Assembly (NCBI GenBank): GCA_963971535.1
Contig: OZ020588.1
Location: 128,215,583-128,279,582, forward strand
Direction of reading: 5' to 3'
Origin: Notolepis coatsorum
Lineage: Eukaryota > Chordata > Actinopteri > Aulopiformes > Paralepididae
DNA length: 64,000 nt
A model generated the notes under the pieces. The model was not told the origin of the DNA. It was given only the letters and a program-made list of their open reading frames with translations, and searched no databases. Shown piece by piece: positions 1 through 11,083 of this stretch. Every line of letters starts with the position of its first letter. Positions within the stretch are counted from its first letter, which is position 1. A program made the position numbers and the translations under genes.

Positions 1-229
<229 letters not shown>

Positions 230-418
230 TAGGCTGAAGTCCTGCAGAGGCCTGCTCATGTATCTGTCACCACTGGAGCTGGATGGTTACAGGCCTGTCT
301 GTAGATGGTTAAAGGGCTAACACATCATCAAGTAGAGTGGCCTTCATTACACCCAATGCCCAGGGTGGATCTGAGATGTTTAGTAGAAACACAAGTCCAA
401 TTTTCTTTCTTTTCTGTC

Positions 419-626
419 AAAGGTCCACTCAGTAAGACATTCAATTGTTTGGAATGAAAACTGGTTTGAGTCGAAATTATGTAGACTCAAACCAGTTGCG
501 TGGAATAAGCACATCATTGAATGTTTGACTCAACCATTAAATTACATGCCTATTCCCTGTAATCGTACATGGTTTGAGTCTACATGGTAGTTATTCCAAC
601 ATTAGAATATTTCTGAGTGGACCTTT
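419..626. mobile_element. MITE-like foldback element, 208 bp
   Basis: The ends are perfect 14-bp inverted repeats, AAAGGTCCACTCAG at 419-432 and its complement at 613-626. The interior repeats a second inverted pair (ACTGGTTTGAGTC and its complement, about 465-500), so the whole unit can fold. No coding capacity is seen. I could not find a convincing target duplication, so the superfamily is unassigned. Confidence 0.65.
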
Positions 627-708
627 AAGAGCTAGACCACCTTGAGTGTACAGTCCACACAACACTGTTCACCAAACACACGTTTAATGTGGGGGATAAA
701 TGAAGGTA

Positions 709-919
<211 letters not shown>

Positions 920-1208
920 TGTAGTATCAGAGATTCTGATAATCTGTCCTCTGTACTTGCAAGTTTATTAACCAAAGCACACAATAACTGCTTCTTCATA
1001 GCACTTGCTGTTTCTCAAAAACACTGGATGGTTACAATAACTCAAGGTTTGCATCGGATCTTCAAACTACTTTAACAAGAATGTTCGCTGGTATTGTCAA
1101 CACCGTCGTCCTTGGCAACATAGATATAGCTTATCCTTCACCATTGGGGCAGTCCATCCGACGTCTTTTTTCTTCTTTTCATCATCATCATCATCTCTTT
1201 CAACTCTT
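920..1208. repeat. GATA-linked dispersed repeat, copy 1
   Basis: These 289 bases recur at 22603-22891 in the same orientation; reading along, I see one substitution (TATCAG versus TACCAG near the start). Both copies start exactly at the end of a GATA array and end at the same base after a TTTCAACTCTT stretch. No TG..CA ends, tRNA promoter boxes or coding were seen. The array is probably part of the element. Confidence 0.8.
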
Positions 1209-1475
1209 CTTCATTCATCTGCCCCTCACAGTCCTGGGGCCTCAGTTATAAAGGCCCAGATTGCAGGGTGATGACATCACAGAAAGTGACATCACAACCA
1301 GTTTTCCTCCAATCTCCAAACAGCTTATTTTGAATTTGAAATGTAGGCGTGACTTACCCTTAATGGCTCTGCTTAAGACAGCATTTCTTACCAAATCATT
1401 TTAAGGCCTAAATAATTGTTACTATTACAGTTGCCAAACCTGATACATAGATATTAATTAATGTCTTTCAGAGAC
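1209..1475. other. Unassigned spacer
   Basis: Ordinary-looking AT-rich sequence between the GATA-linked repeat and the hAT element. It contains two short TGACATCAC motifs near 1270-1295, and nothing else I can name. Confidence 0.5.
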
Positions 1476-1964
1476 GCACTCACCAGGGGCGTTTTTAGGG
1501 TTAGAAAACATTGGGGGCTTCAGCCCAGGGGGGTGGAGGGGGGGGGTCACCCCCTCCCCCCTTCTTTTTTTTTTTAAGCACAGAAATACGCAATTTTAGA
1601 TTAATTAGAGATGAATACTGAATAACTAGAATCATTAGAGGTTCTCAAAGTGAGGTCCAGGTCCATGAGAGGGATATGGGCAGTCCCTAGAAAATTCAAA
1701 GTTAACAGGACCAAATCATCAGTTTCTTATTTATTTATTTATTTAGCCAGATAAAACATTGATCTGGTCCAAGAAGCCCCAACAGGAGTACAAATATACA
1801 TATATACACATATATATACATATAATATATATACATATACTGTACATACATACACATATACACCAATAACAAAATAAAAACACAGTTAATTGTAGATACA
1901 CAATCAGGTTTAAGCACTATAAAAATGCAGCAGGTGAGTTCACCTGTCTTCAACCAAAATGGAA

Positions 1965-2500
1965 GGAGAGTGAAGTACTGTACACAGAGAACGTGAAAAT
2001 ATACAATACATTCACCAAACACTACACAAGACAACCAATGATGCAGACTGATGAAAATATACATTTTCTCCCATTTTCCCAAATCAGTCAACATGGAGAA
2101 TCACAACAAAAAATTATCTTGCCAGATCCAGCTAGGCAAAGAGATAATGCCTAGTATTTTCTGTTTACATTTTTTCAAAAAAAAAATTGTGTTACTGTAA
2201 TTTTAACCTGTACTGGATACAGTATTTTATGTTTGTCTGATATTTGCTGAGCTTACAGTGTTATGCACATAGTAGCATGAAAACTGGGACATGTATTGTT
2301 GTGATTCTCCATGTTGAAATGTTGACTGATTTGGTTATATGGAGAGAAAATGTTATTTTTTTCATCAGTCTGCATCATTGATTTGGGTATATGTAGATAA
2401 ATAAATTATATTTTCATCAGTCTACAGCATTGGTCTTGTGTAGTGTTTGGTGAATTTATTGTATATTTGCACATTATCTGCGTACTTCACTTACAGTACT
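1965..2500. repeat. Inverted repeat inside the hAT element
   Basis: The complement of 1965-2108 recurs at 2296-2500 with indels. The inner ends match base for base (ACATGGAGAATCACAACAA at about 2090-2108, its complement at 2296). The loop is about 190 bases. The phrases around CATCAGTCTGCATCATTG and TGTGTAGTGTTTGGTGAA are present in both arms. It may be a separate foldback element that landed in the hAT copy, or a rearrangement of it. Confidence 0.75.
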
Positions 2501-2759
2501 CTAATCACTGAGAAGTAGAATTGCTAAATGTGTTTTAGGTTTAGCACAGCAGTGTGTGTAACTGGTTCAAACAGAATTAAGTCATTATGTAACGTGTGTT
2601 TCATATGGTAACAAAATTAGTGTATGGTTTTGACAAGTGTTTAATTTAGCAAAGGATCTGAGGTGTTCTGATAATTGTGTGTGTGGTTGTGCTAATTGTG
2701 TGTTTTGAAACACCGGGCCCCGTTTTCAAAATCATGCTTAGGCAATCGAAAAAAAACGA

Positions 2760-3536
2760 TTGTGTGTTTCATTATATACATATGTTTCAGTCTTCTCATT
2801 AAAAAAAGATTCGATTTTTGGGTCTTTTCCTGCCTTTGGTCCGCTTTGCATTCACATCTCAAATGAACCGCAGCAGGGTTCACTTGCAAGAGTGAATGAG
2901 CTTTCACACCACCCCAAACCAACCGGACTATCCGAGGTTCGATTAAAGCTTATTATAGGACACTGGACATGGGTATGGATGGCTCCAGGTGCTGCTGCGT
3001 TAAAGTGCACATCTTCAATATCTGTACTATTTAAAAGCACAGTGCAGGACACACTCAAAGGTTATCGCACATCAGAGATGGCAGTGGACATGTATGACAG
3101 GACAAAGGCCATATGTAATGGCCTTTGGATTGAGGAACATACTACCAGCCAAAGGAGGAAGCAGAAAAGGATGGACGAGTATGTAGTTGAGTCATCTTGT
3201 GGCACAAGCTCAGACCTCAGCTCAGGAGATCAGCTGAGACAGAGACTGTTCTATCCAGTCGTCGACAGAATGCTGCAAGAGCTTGAGAGCAGGTTGTCAT
3301 GAGTTGGATAACAATTTATGAGAGGCATACAGGCATGTTATCCAGCCTCAGACCAGTTTCTCTCAGTGGAATTGCTGCAACCCCTCGCCACACATTACAA
3401 TATCCAACTATTGCCAGAGGAGATCACAGTTGCAAAGTGTTTCCTGGTCAGGACAGGCAGAGATGCAATCCCTACTATCCAAAGTGTCTTTTCCCTCCTG
3501 GATGATAATAATAATAATAATGCATTTGATTTATAA
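2760..3536 (+). pseudogene. hAT transposase C-terminal remnant
   Basis: Frame 3 encodes a 180-codon stretch ending near 3300 and, after two in-frame stops within 15 bases (3300-3302 and 3312-3314), continues to about 3505 in the same frame. The first part has the QRRKQKRMDEY basic segment and the FYPVVDRMLQELESRL motif. The second has IQACYPASDQFLS and a stretch ending TIQSVFSLLDD. This order is what I know from hAT-derived ZMYM1-like transposases just before the C-terminal dimerisation domain. The N-terminal zinc finger and the catalytic core are not recognisable, so this is a broken fragment. The family call rests on motif memory rather than a search. Confidence 0.65.
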
Positions 3537-3848
3537 GGCGCCTTTCAGGACACTAAAAAAAAAGTCCACAAATCGGTGAATGAAAGAATTATAGGATCAA
3601 ATGAAAACTACTTACTAAAAATGTTTAAAAGTACTAAAAACCAACAAAAAATACCAAACACTAACAAACATTCAGCACAGACAATGGGGATGCTGACATA
3701 AAAAAAAAAAAAAAAAGTAAAAAAAAAAAAAAAAAAAAAATGTAAACAATTTTTTTTTTTTTTTTTTTTTTTAGATCCGGGGCTAGGAGAAAAACATCCG
3801 GGGCTAAAGCCCCGGAAGCCCAGGGCTAACGACGCCACTGGCACTCAC

Positions 3849-5018
3849 ATGTCAATATAAGTTGTTACCAGAATATACCAGACAACATAATGCTTAAAAG
3901 TCTTTGTTCTCATTTCATGGTATACAAGCATTTGACTTTAGATTTCTTAAAACAGAGCTTTTCTAAATAATTATATTAACTGATACTAATTTAACCAATA
4001 GCAATGAGTACTCAACTCAAACATCAGTTCAATCATATCAAAAGACAAAATAAACAAATCATGTCATTTTTCATCAAAAGGTTTATCTTTGAAGTAACCG
4101 TGGACTTAGTGAACTTTGACTAATATTACACCACATAGTGTGTATTGTTTGTACCTTTGATACACGTTGAAGATTTATTACTTTAAGTTATTTCCTAAAA
4201 GACTTATCCAATCAGCAGCTCAAGCCATGTTTTAGATTTTGAATGATTTTCGAGAGCAGACTATCTGCTCACACAACGCTGTGTTGATATGGCTGTTATC
4301 ACATATGCATGTGATTTGAATGTTAACACCTTCATCGGCCGAATCATTGTTTTGAGTCTTCGGGGGTGAATTACATCTCTTGGTTCCTTTGTGTGTGTTC
4401 CTTTGAAGCTCCCTGAGGTGTGTGGCCTGCAGGAAAATTCCGTGGGTCACCTTTTGTTCCAGAACCGGTTGCTAGGTAACCAGGCTCTTGGCAAACTATG
4501 ACCTCCGGCTACATCTCCACACTATTGTTCTCTAAGGGGTCACAGGTCTGTATGCAAAGTTAGTGTCTTTGTAATGATTTTCTGGCCAAATTACCTAAGG
4601 ATCTAAGTTGACGACTTTATCTTGGGGTCCAAAATGAAAGTTAACACTGATTACTGAATTTTTTTTATTTTTTTATTCATTGTTTTGTATTTCTAATCAA
4701 GTCCTCAAAAACAGCATTTTTCTACCTCAAGATCTCGAGCCGAACTGTGTGCAGCTCATCATGTACCTCGCCATTATCATGCAGCGGTGTCTTTCTGACA
4801 TCACAAATCATCACATTTTCAGATGACTCAGTTCAGTGAGGGTGAATATTGTGAGAGGAGAATTGGAAGAATGTGCCAATATGAGAATTAGAGACATAGA
4901 TCATATTAATATAAGTTCACATAGCTAGGAAACAATGCTAAACACTCAAAAAGGCAATTTATAAGATAGTTCCCCTTTAAGAACAAGTATAATTTGAACA
5001 CAGGTAAATTATACCACA

Positions 5019-5019
<1 letters not shown>
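3849..5019. other. Unassigned intergenic stretch
   Basis: About 1.2 kb of AT-rich sequence without long open frames, terminal repeats or tandem arrays. The only motif I note is an X-box-like palindrome at 4468-4480. Confidence 0.6.
4468..4480. promoter_or_regulatory. X-box-like palindrome (RFX-type)
   Basis: GTTGCTAGGTAAC is a near-perfect palindrome resembling the RFX consensus of GTTGCC and GGYAAC half-sites. One motif in 1 kb of unknown DNA is weak evidence. Confidence 0.25.
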
Positions 5020-5169
<150 letters not shown>

Positions 5170-5372
5170 TGTAGCGACCTGAAAATAGTCTATTATTCAG
5201 ATGTGCTAACTTGCCTTTTACCTCCCCTTTGTACACCAAGACATTCGAATTGGTTTCATTTATATTCGCACGAACAATGACACAGGCGTCTCCTTCTTCT
5301 ATCACTGGAAGATGGTTTATAAATGACATTACTCTATTCCCCATCCTCCCCTTGTGTGACTGGCAGGCGGGA

Positions 5373-5386
5373 CCAGCAGGGGGCAG
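5373..5386 (+). promoter_or_regulatory. CTCF-like motif
   Basis: CCAGCAGGGGGCAG fits the core of the CTCF consensus well. It lies in CpG-rich sequence of the candidate LTR. Confidence 0.4.
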
Positions 5387-5965
5387 TAGCAGGCAGAGAG
5401 TGTCGGGGAGAGTTGGAAGGAGATATATGGCAGCGGAAGGAGGGAGACGCTCTCTTCGGCTTTGGACTTGGCCGTGAACGGTCGCAGCCGGCGGGCGTGT
5501 GCTTTGGAATAGCCCCGTTGAAGAAGTGAAGCTGGAGAGCCCCGTGAGATAGCCATGGGTGATAGGAAGTACTGGCTAGTGGATACGATATCCTAGCAGT
5601 ACCAGTGATAGTGTGTGAACAATTAGTGCAGAGCCAGGCACTAACAGTCGGGTTATAATAGTTACAGTGAGCGGTATAGGTAACGTGCGGCTAATAATAT
5701 ATCTGAGTTCACAGTAGTCGGGTTATAGCAGTTACAGTGTGCGGTATAGTGTGCGAGCCAGATACGTGCGGGACCTACAAGCAGTCTGCCCGGGCGTCAA
5801 CAGCTGTCTGCACCGGAGTGCTACAGCAGACCTGCTCCTGGCTGCCTGCAGGACACGGGAGTTCTTTCCCACCAGCAGAGGTCGTCATCGCCCAGCACCA
5901 GCTCAGCCAGCACTGCCTCTCTGCTACAGCTCCGCCTGCTAGCACCTGCGACGAGAGCATTCGAC

Positions 5966-6014
5966 GCCATCTTGCCACCAGGACGGTGGTGGAGCGGCGC
6001 GGCCGCCATTTTGG
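5966..6014 (+). promoter_or_regulatory. Two YY1-like motifs
   Basis: GCCATCTTG (5966-5974) and GCCGCCATTTTGG (6002-6014) both read as complements of the YY1 consensus AAnATGGCGGC. Paired YY1 sites are common near TATA-less promoters and in retroelement regulatory regions. Function here is inference. Confidence 0.4.
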
Positions 6015-6222
6015 TAGAGTAACATTAGGGCTTCGGTGCCGAAGATCTATTGCACGTTTCACAGTGTGGTGCGGCCTGCGGGCGAAGTGAACACTAACAA
6101 CCGGTTCATAAGGGGAACCCCAGACAATATATACCGGTATTAGCATAGGACTTTTGCAAGGTATTAGTGGGCCCACACTTTTGGTTTTATTTCCTTTTCT
6201 TTGAGCGTGATAACATGTGTGT

Positions 6223-6882
6223 TTATAAATATTTTTTCTCCTTTCTCTGCTCCTGTCGAAACACAGCTTCATGTATTTTAGTCACTTGCTGAAGATATTT
6301 TTTCAGATCTTGCTCAAAAATATCTAATGCCGGGCCCCTAGCCAGGTGTCTAAATGGCGGTGCTGGCATGCTGCGGCCTGTAAGCATTTCATGCGGTGTT
6401 AGCTGTGTTTGGCGGTTTACGCTGCTTCTAATAGCCATCAGAGCAAGTGGCAAAGCATCAATCCAGTTAAGCTTAGTTTGCATACAGATTTTCAACAGTT
6501 TGTTTTTAATGACCAGATTGGCCCTTTCCACCTTCCCCTGCGACCCGGGACTATAGACACAGGAAAGGCGCTGTCTTATACCTAATTTCTGCATCAGCCC
6601 TTTAACCACCTTGTCGATGAACTCGCGGCCATTATCGCTTTGTAATATCGTGGGAATTCCAAATCTCGGAATGACCTCGCGACACAGGAACTTGATCACT
6701 GTGTCCGCGTTCTTGTGTTTAGATGGAATGGCCTCAATCCAGCGACTAAAGCAGTCCTCTACTACCAGGAGGTATCGTTTGCCCTGCACTGGCGTTATCA
6801 TTGCTTTGACCCTTTTAACCTCCTTCCAGTTAAGAGTACCCTCCTCCCGTTTGGATGCACTCCTTCCCCTACTTAGATGCAC
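6223..6882 (-). pseudogene. ERV integrase core part
   Basis: The 219-residue frame holds a retroviral integrase core. LLVVEDCFSRWIEAIPSK carries the first catalytic aspartate, ILQSDNGREF the second, and SPGSQGKVERANLVIK the catalytic glutamate. This is the D,D-35-E arrangement shared by retroviruses and Ty3-like elements. It lies downstream of pro-pol on the same strand, separated by about 0.9 kb of sequence without recognisable coding. The C-terminal DNA-binding part of a normal integrase is not seen. As a fossil part it is not a functional gene on its own. Confidence 0.8.
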
Positions 6883-6889
6883 CTCTCCC

Positions 6890-7770
6890 CGTAAGGTTTA
6901 GGCAGTCCGCTACGACGCAACAACCAGCTCCTTTCTTAGGACTGCCTTGTCCGACGTCGGCCCCTCTCCCCCAACAGAGATGCAGGTCTCCACTTCCGGC
7001 GGTAAGGTCTCCTCTCATGAACGGAAGCAGTCCCCTTATTTTACCTTCAGGTGCAGTTTAAGGCTGGGTCCCTTTCCAACCTTAGGAGAGACAATCCAGA
7101 TTCCTCTGAATTGACACCCCTTACCCTTCTGCTTCCCAGTGGTTCTTTTCAAACCTGCTGATCACAGAAGCACAACTCGCCTACTAACCCTGTATCGGTT
7201 AGTAAGGTTACTGTGGCCTGACTGTACATTGAGCCAGGTGCATTCATGCCACTGTTGTCCAGTCACTCACGGTCCCACATCCCGCGTGTCTGTGACTATA
7301 AACAGGGTCATAACGCTCTCCCAACCGGCTGGCGACCCAGTCGATAGCGACCTCATAGTCCGTCATCAAGTCAGGACCCCAAGCGGCTGACTGTCCGTAG
7401 TACCTATCAGCCACTCAGTTTAGAAACCGACGGTCTTGTCCCCACCCCGCTTGCTCCGGGCATGGAAATATTGACCGTTTTCGCCAGCCTTGCCTGTTCA
7501 CGGCAGGAGCTGTGCCCCCTACGGTGCACCGCCCTGCTCCTAGGTGTGGACTGTCGTCCACGTACCACCCAGTGCCGACACCAACTTACGTGCGACGTTT
7601 CCTGGGCCGACTAGACGGTTCCACAGTGGTATGTTAATGCATACCTCGTTACGCACGAGGGCCTTCAGTTTCTCCCCAGCACTATATGGATTGTGTTTAA
7701 CGTGCGCCCAGACTCTTGCGAGCCCACTGCCGCCTGTTACAGACTAGAGGTTCGGGGCGCCTACCCCCTC
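6890..7770. other. Unexplained segment within the integrase region
   Basis: About 0.9 kb of GC-rich sequence lies between the part encoding the integrase zinc-binding domain and the part encoding its core. No open frame, tandem repeat, terminal repeat pair or target duplication was visible. It looks like an insertion of an unknown element into the ERV. Confidence 0.45.
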
Positions 7771-7771
7771 C

Positions 7772-10700
7772 CTACTCTGTATAGTCCATAATCAGATGTC
7801 TGAATGGTCCCTCAGGGAGGGGTGTGTAAGCCGCCACTGTCGGTACTCCTTTGCGCACATTGCCCTGTAAGCATGTTAAACACCTGGCTAGTGTAACGTC
7901 AATTTGTGCCTGAAGCTTTGGGGACCAAAATCCCATTTTCGTGATTCGTTTCAGGGTCTCTGCTCTTCCACAGTGATCAACACCATGAGCCTCAGGTATC
8001 ACCAAGGACAGAAGATCGATGGAGGCGACTATCAAACCGTTATGACTCCTCCACAGACCATCTGCCCCCCTTACAGCCCCCCTCTCCGTCCACGACTGTC
8101 TCTCGGCCTGCGTGGCTGAGTCCTGAAGATCACTCAAATTATCCTCAGTTACCTCAGTCGTCAGTTCGGCCGCAAACATCAGAACAGCCGTGGACGGCAC
8201 CGCAGCCGCTGCCTTCGCGGCCTCGTCCGCCGCGTTGTTTCCCGTCGTCACAAAGGACAGGTCTTTTCTGTGTGCCTGGCACTTTACGATAGCAATGCTT
8301 TTGGGCAACTTTACAGCCTGAATAAGCGCCACAACCTGCTTGTGGTGAAGGATCGGTGAGCCGTCCGATTTCTTAAAGCCTCTTGCCTTCCAAATGGCCG
8401 CGAATAGGTGGCATACGCCATGCGCATACGCAGAGTCTGTAAAGATGTTAACCGTGCGATCTTTAGCTATTATGCATGCTTCTGTTAGTGCTATTAGTTC
8501 TGCAAGCTGGGCCGAACATGGTTGCATGCATTGTCCGGCCTTTCTTGTTAGTGTTTCTCCGTTAGGTTTGCACTGTACGACGGCGTATCCTGACCTTAAA
8601 TTTTCCCCCTCCCGATAGCAGGACCCATCCACAAAAAGTGAGAGTTCTGCTATCGCGAGCGGGTCGACTCCCAAATCAGGACGGAGTTTCACGAAAGCCT
8701 GTACCTCCACCTCGCACTCATGCGGTTGACCCTCGCTCGGGAGTGGTACCAGATCCGCCGGGTTACTGCCGTGGCATGTTTTTATCGTAACGTCCGAGTA
8801 CTGCAGGAGCCTCATGTAAGCCTCTTGCCGTTGGCTGGTCAGAACAAATTTGCCTCTTTCAATCAAGTTTGCCAATTTGTGATGTGTCCAAATGCAAATG
8901 TCATATCCCATTGTCACGGCCGTTGCCTTCTCATACATCAAATGTGCTGCGGCCAGGGCCTGATAACAAGGTGGCAGACCCTGCTCTACCGGCGAAAGAG
9001 CTCTAGAGTAATATGCTATCGGTTGTTTTTTCCCACTCACCCCCTGTGTTTGAGTCAGGACAGCTGTCGCATGCTGCGCTCTATGTGAGACGAATAGGTG
9101 GAAACACTTCTCATAATCCGGCAGCGCCAGGGCAGGGGCCTGTAACAACAGACGCTTAATGTTTATGAACGCGTCCTCCCCCTCCTCGGTCCATGTCAAG
9201 GGAGCGCGAAGCTTGTCTGTACCCGCCTCTTTTATCATCATCCTCAACGGCGCTGTCGCTATCGTATAGTCCTCCACCCACTCAGAGCTGTACCCAGTCA
9301 TCCCTAAAAACGTCATCATCTGTCGGACCGTCAATGGCCTAGGTGCCTTGGATACAGCTTCGAGTTGCGTGGGTGAGATGTTTTTTATGCCCTTTTGAAT
9401 GACGCGAGACAAGTACTCAACTTTTGGCTGGCAGTACTGCAGTTTTGAACGGGATGCCTTGTGGCCTCCCACGGCCAATCCACTCAAAACTTTGATGGAG
9501 TCCTCATGGCACTGCTGACGTGTATCCGAGCAGATTAGAATGTCATCTGCATACAGTAAAACCGTGCTGAGTAGTGTGTCGCACACTCCTTGCAAGTCTT
9601 CCTTGAGCGCCTTCGAGAAGTAATGCGGCGAGTGCGCGAACCCTTGTGGCAACCGGGTGTAAGAGTATTGTTTCCCCCTGTGGGTAAAAGCAAACAGATA
9701 CTGAGACTCTTTTTCCAATGGAACACTGAAGAATGCCTGCGTGAGATCAATGACCGTATAGTACTGCGAGCTACTCGGGATGTTTGTCAGGAGGGTGTGT
9801 GGATTAGCGACTTCCGCCTCTGGTCCAGACACCACGTCGTTCACCGCCCTCAAATCGTGTACCAGTCTGTACCTAGCCCTGTCCGCCTTTAGCACTGGGT
9901 GGATAGGTGTATTACATCTGGATTTGAAAGGGACGAGCACTCCCCCCTTTAACAGTCCCTCAATCTGATGTGATATAGCTTCCTCCGACTCTGGCTTCAT
10001 TGTATACTGTCTGATAAAGGGTGGTCTACAACCCTTCTTTAACCTGACCTTCACTGGCTGTGCCGACAATATTAGACCCACATCTGTGTCGTGTTTTGAC
10101 CACAACCGTTCCGGGGTGCGCGCCAACATGTCCTGTTCCAGCAAAGCATCCGCCTCTGGAATAACGCAAGGGTCTCCTGGTAATCTGATTACTTGCGGTT
10201 TTGCCAAAACTGAAAAGGAAATCATTATTTTTATGAAACTCCCATCTGCGCTGTTCCAAATTAGCGGAGATTCCGTGGAGACCCACCTTTGAGTCTCGGA
10301 TTCCTGTATCATTGAACCTAGATGTTCGGATTCGTAACCAGGATTTATTCTCAGAGTGATGTGTGGGGCGGCGTCTCTTAGTCTATGTTGTTCCCGTAGA
10401 TACTTACCCGTGTTAACCCTCAACGCCGCGCCCTGTCTCCCTACAATTATCGTAGATGAGTTAATCTGCACCTGCTCGGGCTGTCCCTGCAACCATGCCT
10501 TGTTCCTAACTAGGTCACTATTCGTCAAATATTGTAGTGTGCAATGTGCCTCCATGTTTGTTTGTCTAGACTGAGGCAGTTGGGTTTTCAGAAATGGCTC
10601 CCAGGGGTCACAGACCCTTTGCAGCTCTGCATCTATGTTGCCCAGCCAGAACACAGTGGCCTCTTTCTCCCCCGTCCCTTGTAGCATCATTTGGTACACG

Positions 10701-11050
10701 TCTTGTTCAATTTGAATCCCCTCAGGCGTACATAGGATTTTACAGCCTAGTTTACACATTGCATCTCGTCCCAAGAGATTGCGCGGGGTGCTGTCCGAAA
10801 TTAATACAGGTATTGTTATGGTCTTGTTGTTATACGTCATAGAGATTGGATCTGATGTGGGTATTAATTGTGTTTTTCCCGAGAATCCGACCGTCCGAAC
10901 ATACTGTCCAGACTGGGGTAAGTGAGCGGCGTATTTTTGCTTTATGCAGGAAAAACCTGCTCCAGTGTCTGCCATCATCTCTGTTAATTTGCCCTCCACT
11001 AGGACCTGCAGAATAGGTTCTTGCTCAGCTCCCTTGGAAACCACAATCAT
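7772..11050 (-). CDS. ERV protease-reverse transcriptase-RNase H-integrase N-part
   Basis: The 1092-residue open frame is pol of a class I retrovirus-like element. In order: an aspartic protease near residues 20-105 (catalytic MADTGAGFS, later LLGRDAMCKLG); reverse transcriptase around 350-560 with the RLPQGFAHSP motif and the catalytic YADD near residue 500; RNase H around 800-960 (LFVDGSC, AELIALTEAC, IFTDSAYAHG); and an integrase HHCC zinc-binding domain near the C-terminus ending CLTCLQGN. The layout matches gammaretroviral pol. Gag lies just upstream on the same strand. In this family gag-pol is normally expressed by read-through or frameshift. The frame is remarkably well kept for an otherwise broken copy. 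Confidence 0.9.
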   Translation of the reverse strand: MIVVSKGAEQEPILQVLVEGKLTEMMADTGAGFSCIKQKYAAHLPQSGQYVRTVGFSGKTQLIPTSDPISMTYNNKTITIPVLISDSTPRNLLGRDAMCKLGCKILCTPEGIQIEQDVYQMMLQGTGEKEATVFWLGNIDAELQRVCDPWEPFLKTQLPQSRQTNMEAHCTLQYLTNSDLVRNKAWLQGQPEQVQINSSTIIVGRQGAALRVNTGKYLREQHRLRDAAPHITLRINPGYESEHLGSMIQESETQRWVSTESPLIWNSADGSFIKIMISFSVLAKPQVIRLPGDPCVIPEADALLEQDMLARTPERLWSKHDTDVGLILSAQPVKVRLKKGCRPPFIRQYTMKPESEEAISHQIEGLLKGGVLVPFKSRCNTPIHPVLKADRARYRLVHDLRAVNDVVSGPEAEVANPHTLLTNIPSSSQYYTVIDLTQAFFSVPLEKESQYLFAFTHRGKQYSYTRLPQGFAHSPHYFSKALKEDLQGVCDTLLSTVLLYADDILICSDTRQQCHEDSIKVLSGLAVGGHKASRSKLQYCQPKVEYLSRVIQKGIKNISPTQLEAVSKAPRPLTVRQMMTFLGMTGYSSEWVEDYTIATAPLRMMIKEAGTDKLRAPLTWTEEGEDAFINIKRLLLQAPALALPDYEKCFHLFVSHRAQHATAVLTQTQGVSGKKQPIAYYSRALSPVEQGLPPCYQALAAAHLMYEKATAVTMGYDICIWTHHKLANLIERGKFVLTSQRQEAYMRLLQYSDVTIKTCHGSNPADLVPLPSEGQPHECEVEVQAFVKLRPDLGVDPLAIAELSLFVDGSCYREGENLRSGYAVVQCKPNGETLTRKAGQCMQPCSAQLAELIALTEACIIAKDRTVNIFTDSAYAHGVCHLFAAIWKARGFKKSDGSPILHHKQVVALIQAVKLPKSIAIVKCQAHRKDLSFVTTGNNAADEAAKAAAAVPSTAVLMFAAELTTEVTEDNLSDLQDSATQAERQSWTERGAVRGADGLWRSHNGLIVASIDLLSLVIPEAHGVDHCGRAETLKRITKMGFWSPKLQAQIDVTLARCLTCLQGNVRKGVPTVAAYTPLPEGPFRHLIMDYTE

Positions 11051-11083
11051 TTGATTTCCCCCCGTCGCATTCTCTGGGCACCC

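Larger units (their letters stand above)
1484..3840 (+). mobile_element. hAT DNA transposon, 2357 bp, degraded
   Basis: The element starts CAGGGGCGTTTTTAG at 1484 and ends with the imperfect complement ACGCCACTG at 3840. Both are typical hAT termini. It is flanked by a perfect 8-bp target duplication GCACTCAC (1476-1483 and 3841-3848), the hallmark of hAT insertion. Subterminal inverted pieces rich in GGGGCTTCAGCCC follow at both ends. Inside are a decayed transposase C-terminus (2760-3536), a large inverted repeat (1965-2500), a short ATA tract with a TTTATAAGGCGCC repeat tail (about 3507-3560), and poly-A/poly-T runs near 3700-3770. It cannot encode a whole transposase. Confidence 0.92.
5170..6178 (-). 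mobile_element. Candidate 3' LTR of the class I ERV-like fossil
   Basis: The block reads TGTAGCGACC at 5170 and GGGCCCACA at 6178, so on the minus strand it starts TGTGGGCCC and ends GTCGCTACA, a TG..CA layout. Just outside, on the minus strand, lies a purine-rich tract (about 6204-6179) as expected before a 3' LTR, and the integrase-coding part lies directly beyond. The block is CpG-rich and holds an imperfect 72-bp duplication (about 5647-5760), a CTCF-like and two YY1-like motifs. It does not match the LTR-like sequence at the other end of the fossil, so the assignment is tentative. It could instead be an unrelated promoter-like insertion. Confidence 0.4.

Noticed and set aside
5775-6272. 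165-codon minus-strand frame and overlapping plus-strand frames in the CpG-rich block
   Set aside because: Frames are open on several strands because of GC-rich composition; no domain recognised, and the block is better read as LTR-like regulatory sequence.
8720-9088. Plus-strand frames opposite pro-pol
   Set aside because: Shadows of the minus-strand pol coding sequence.
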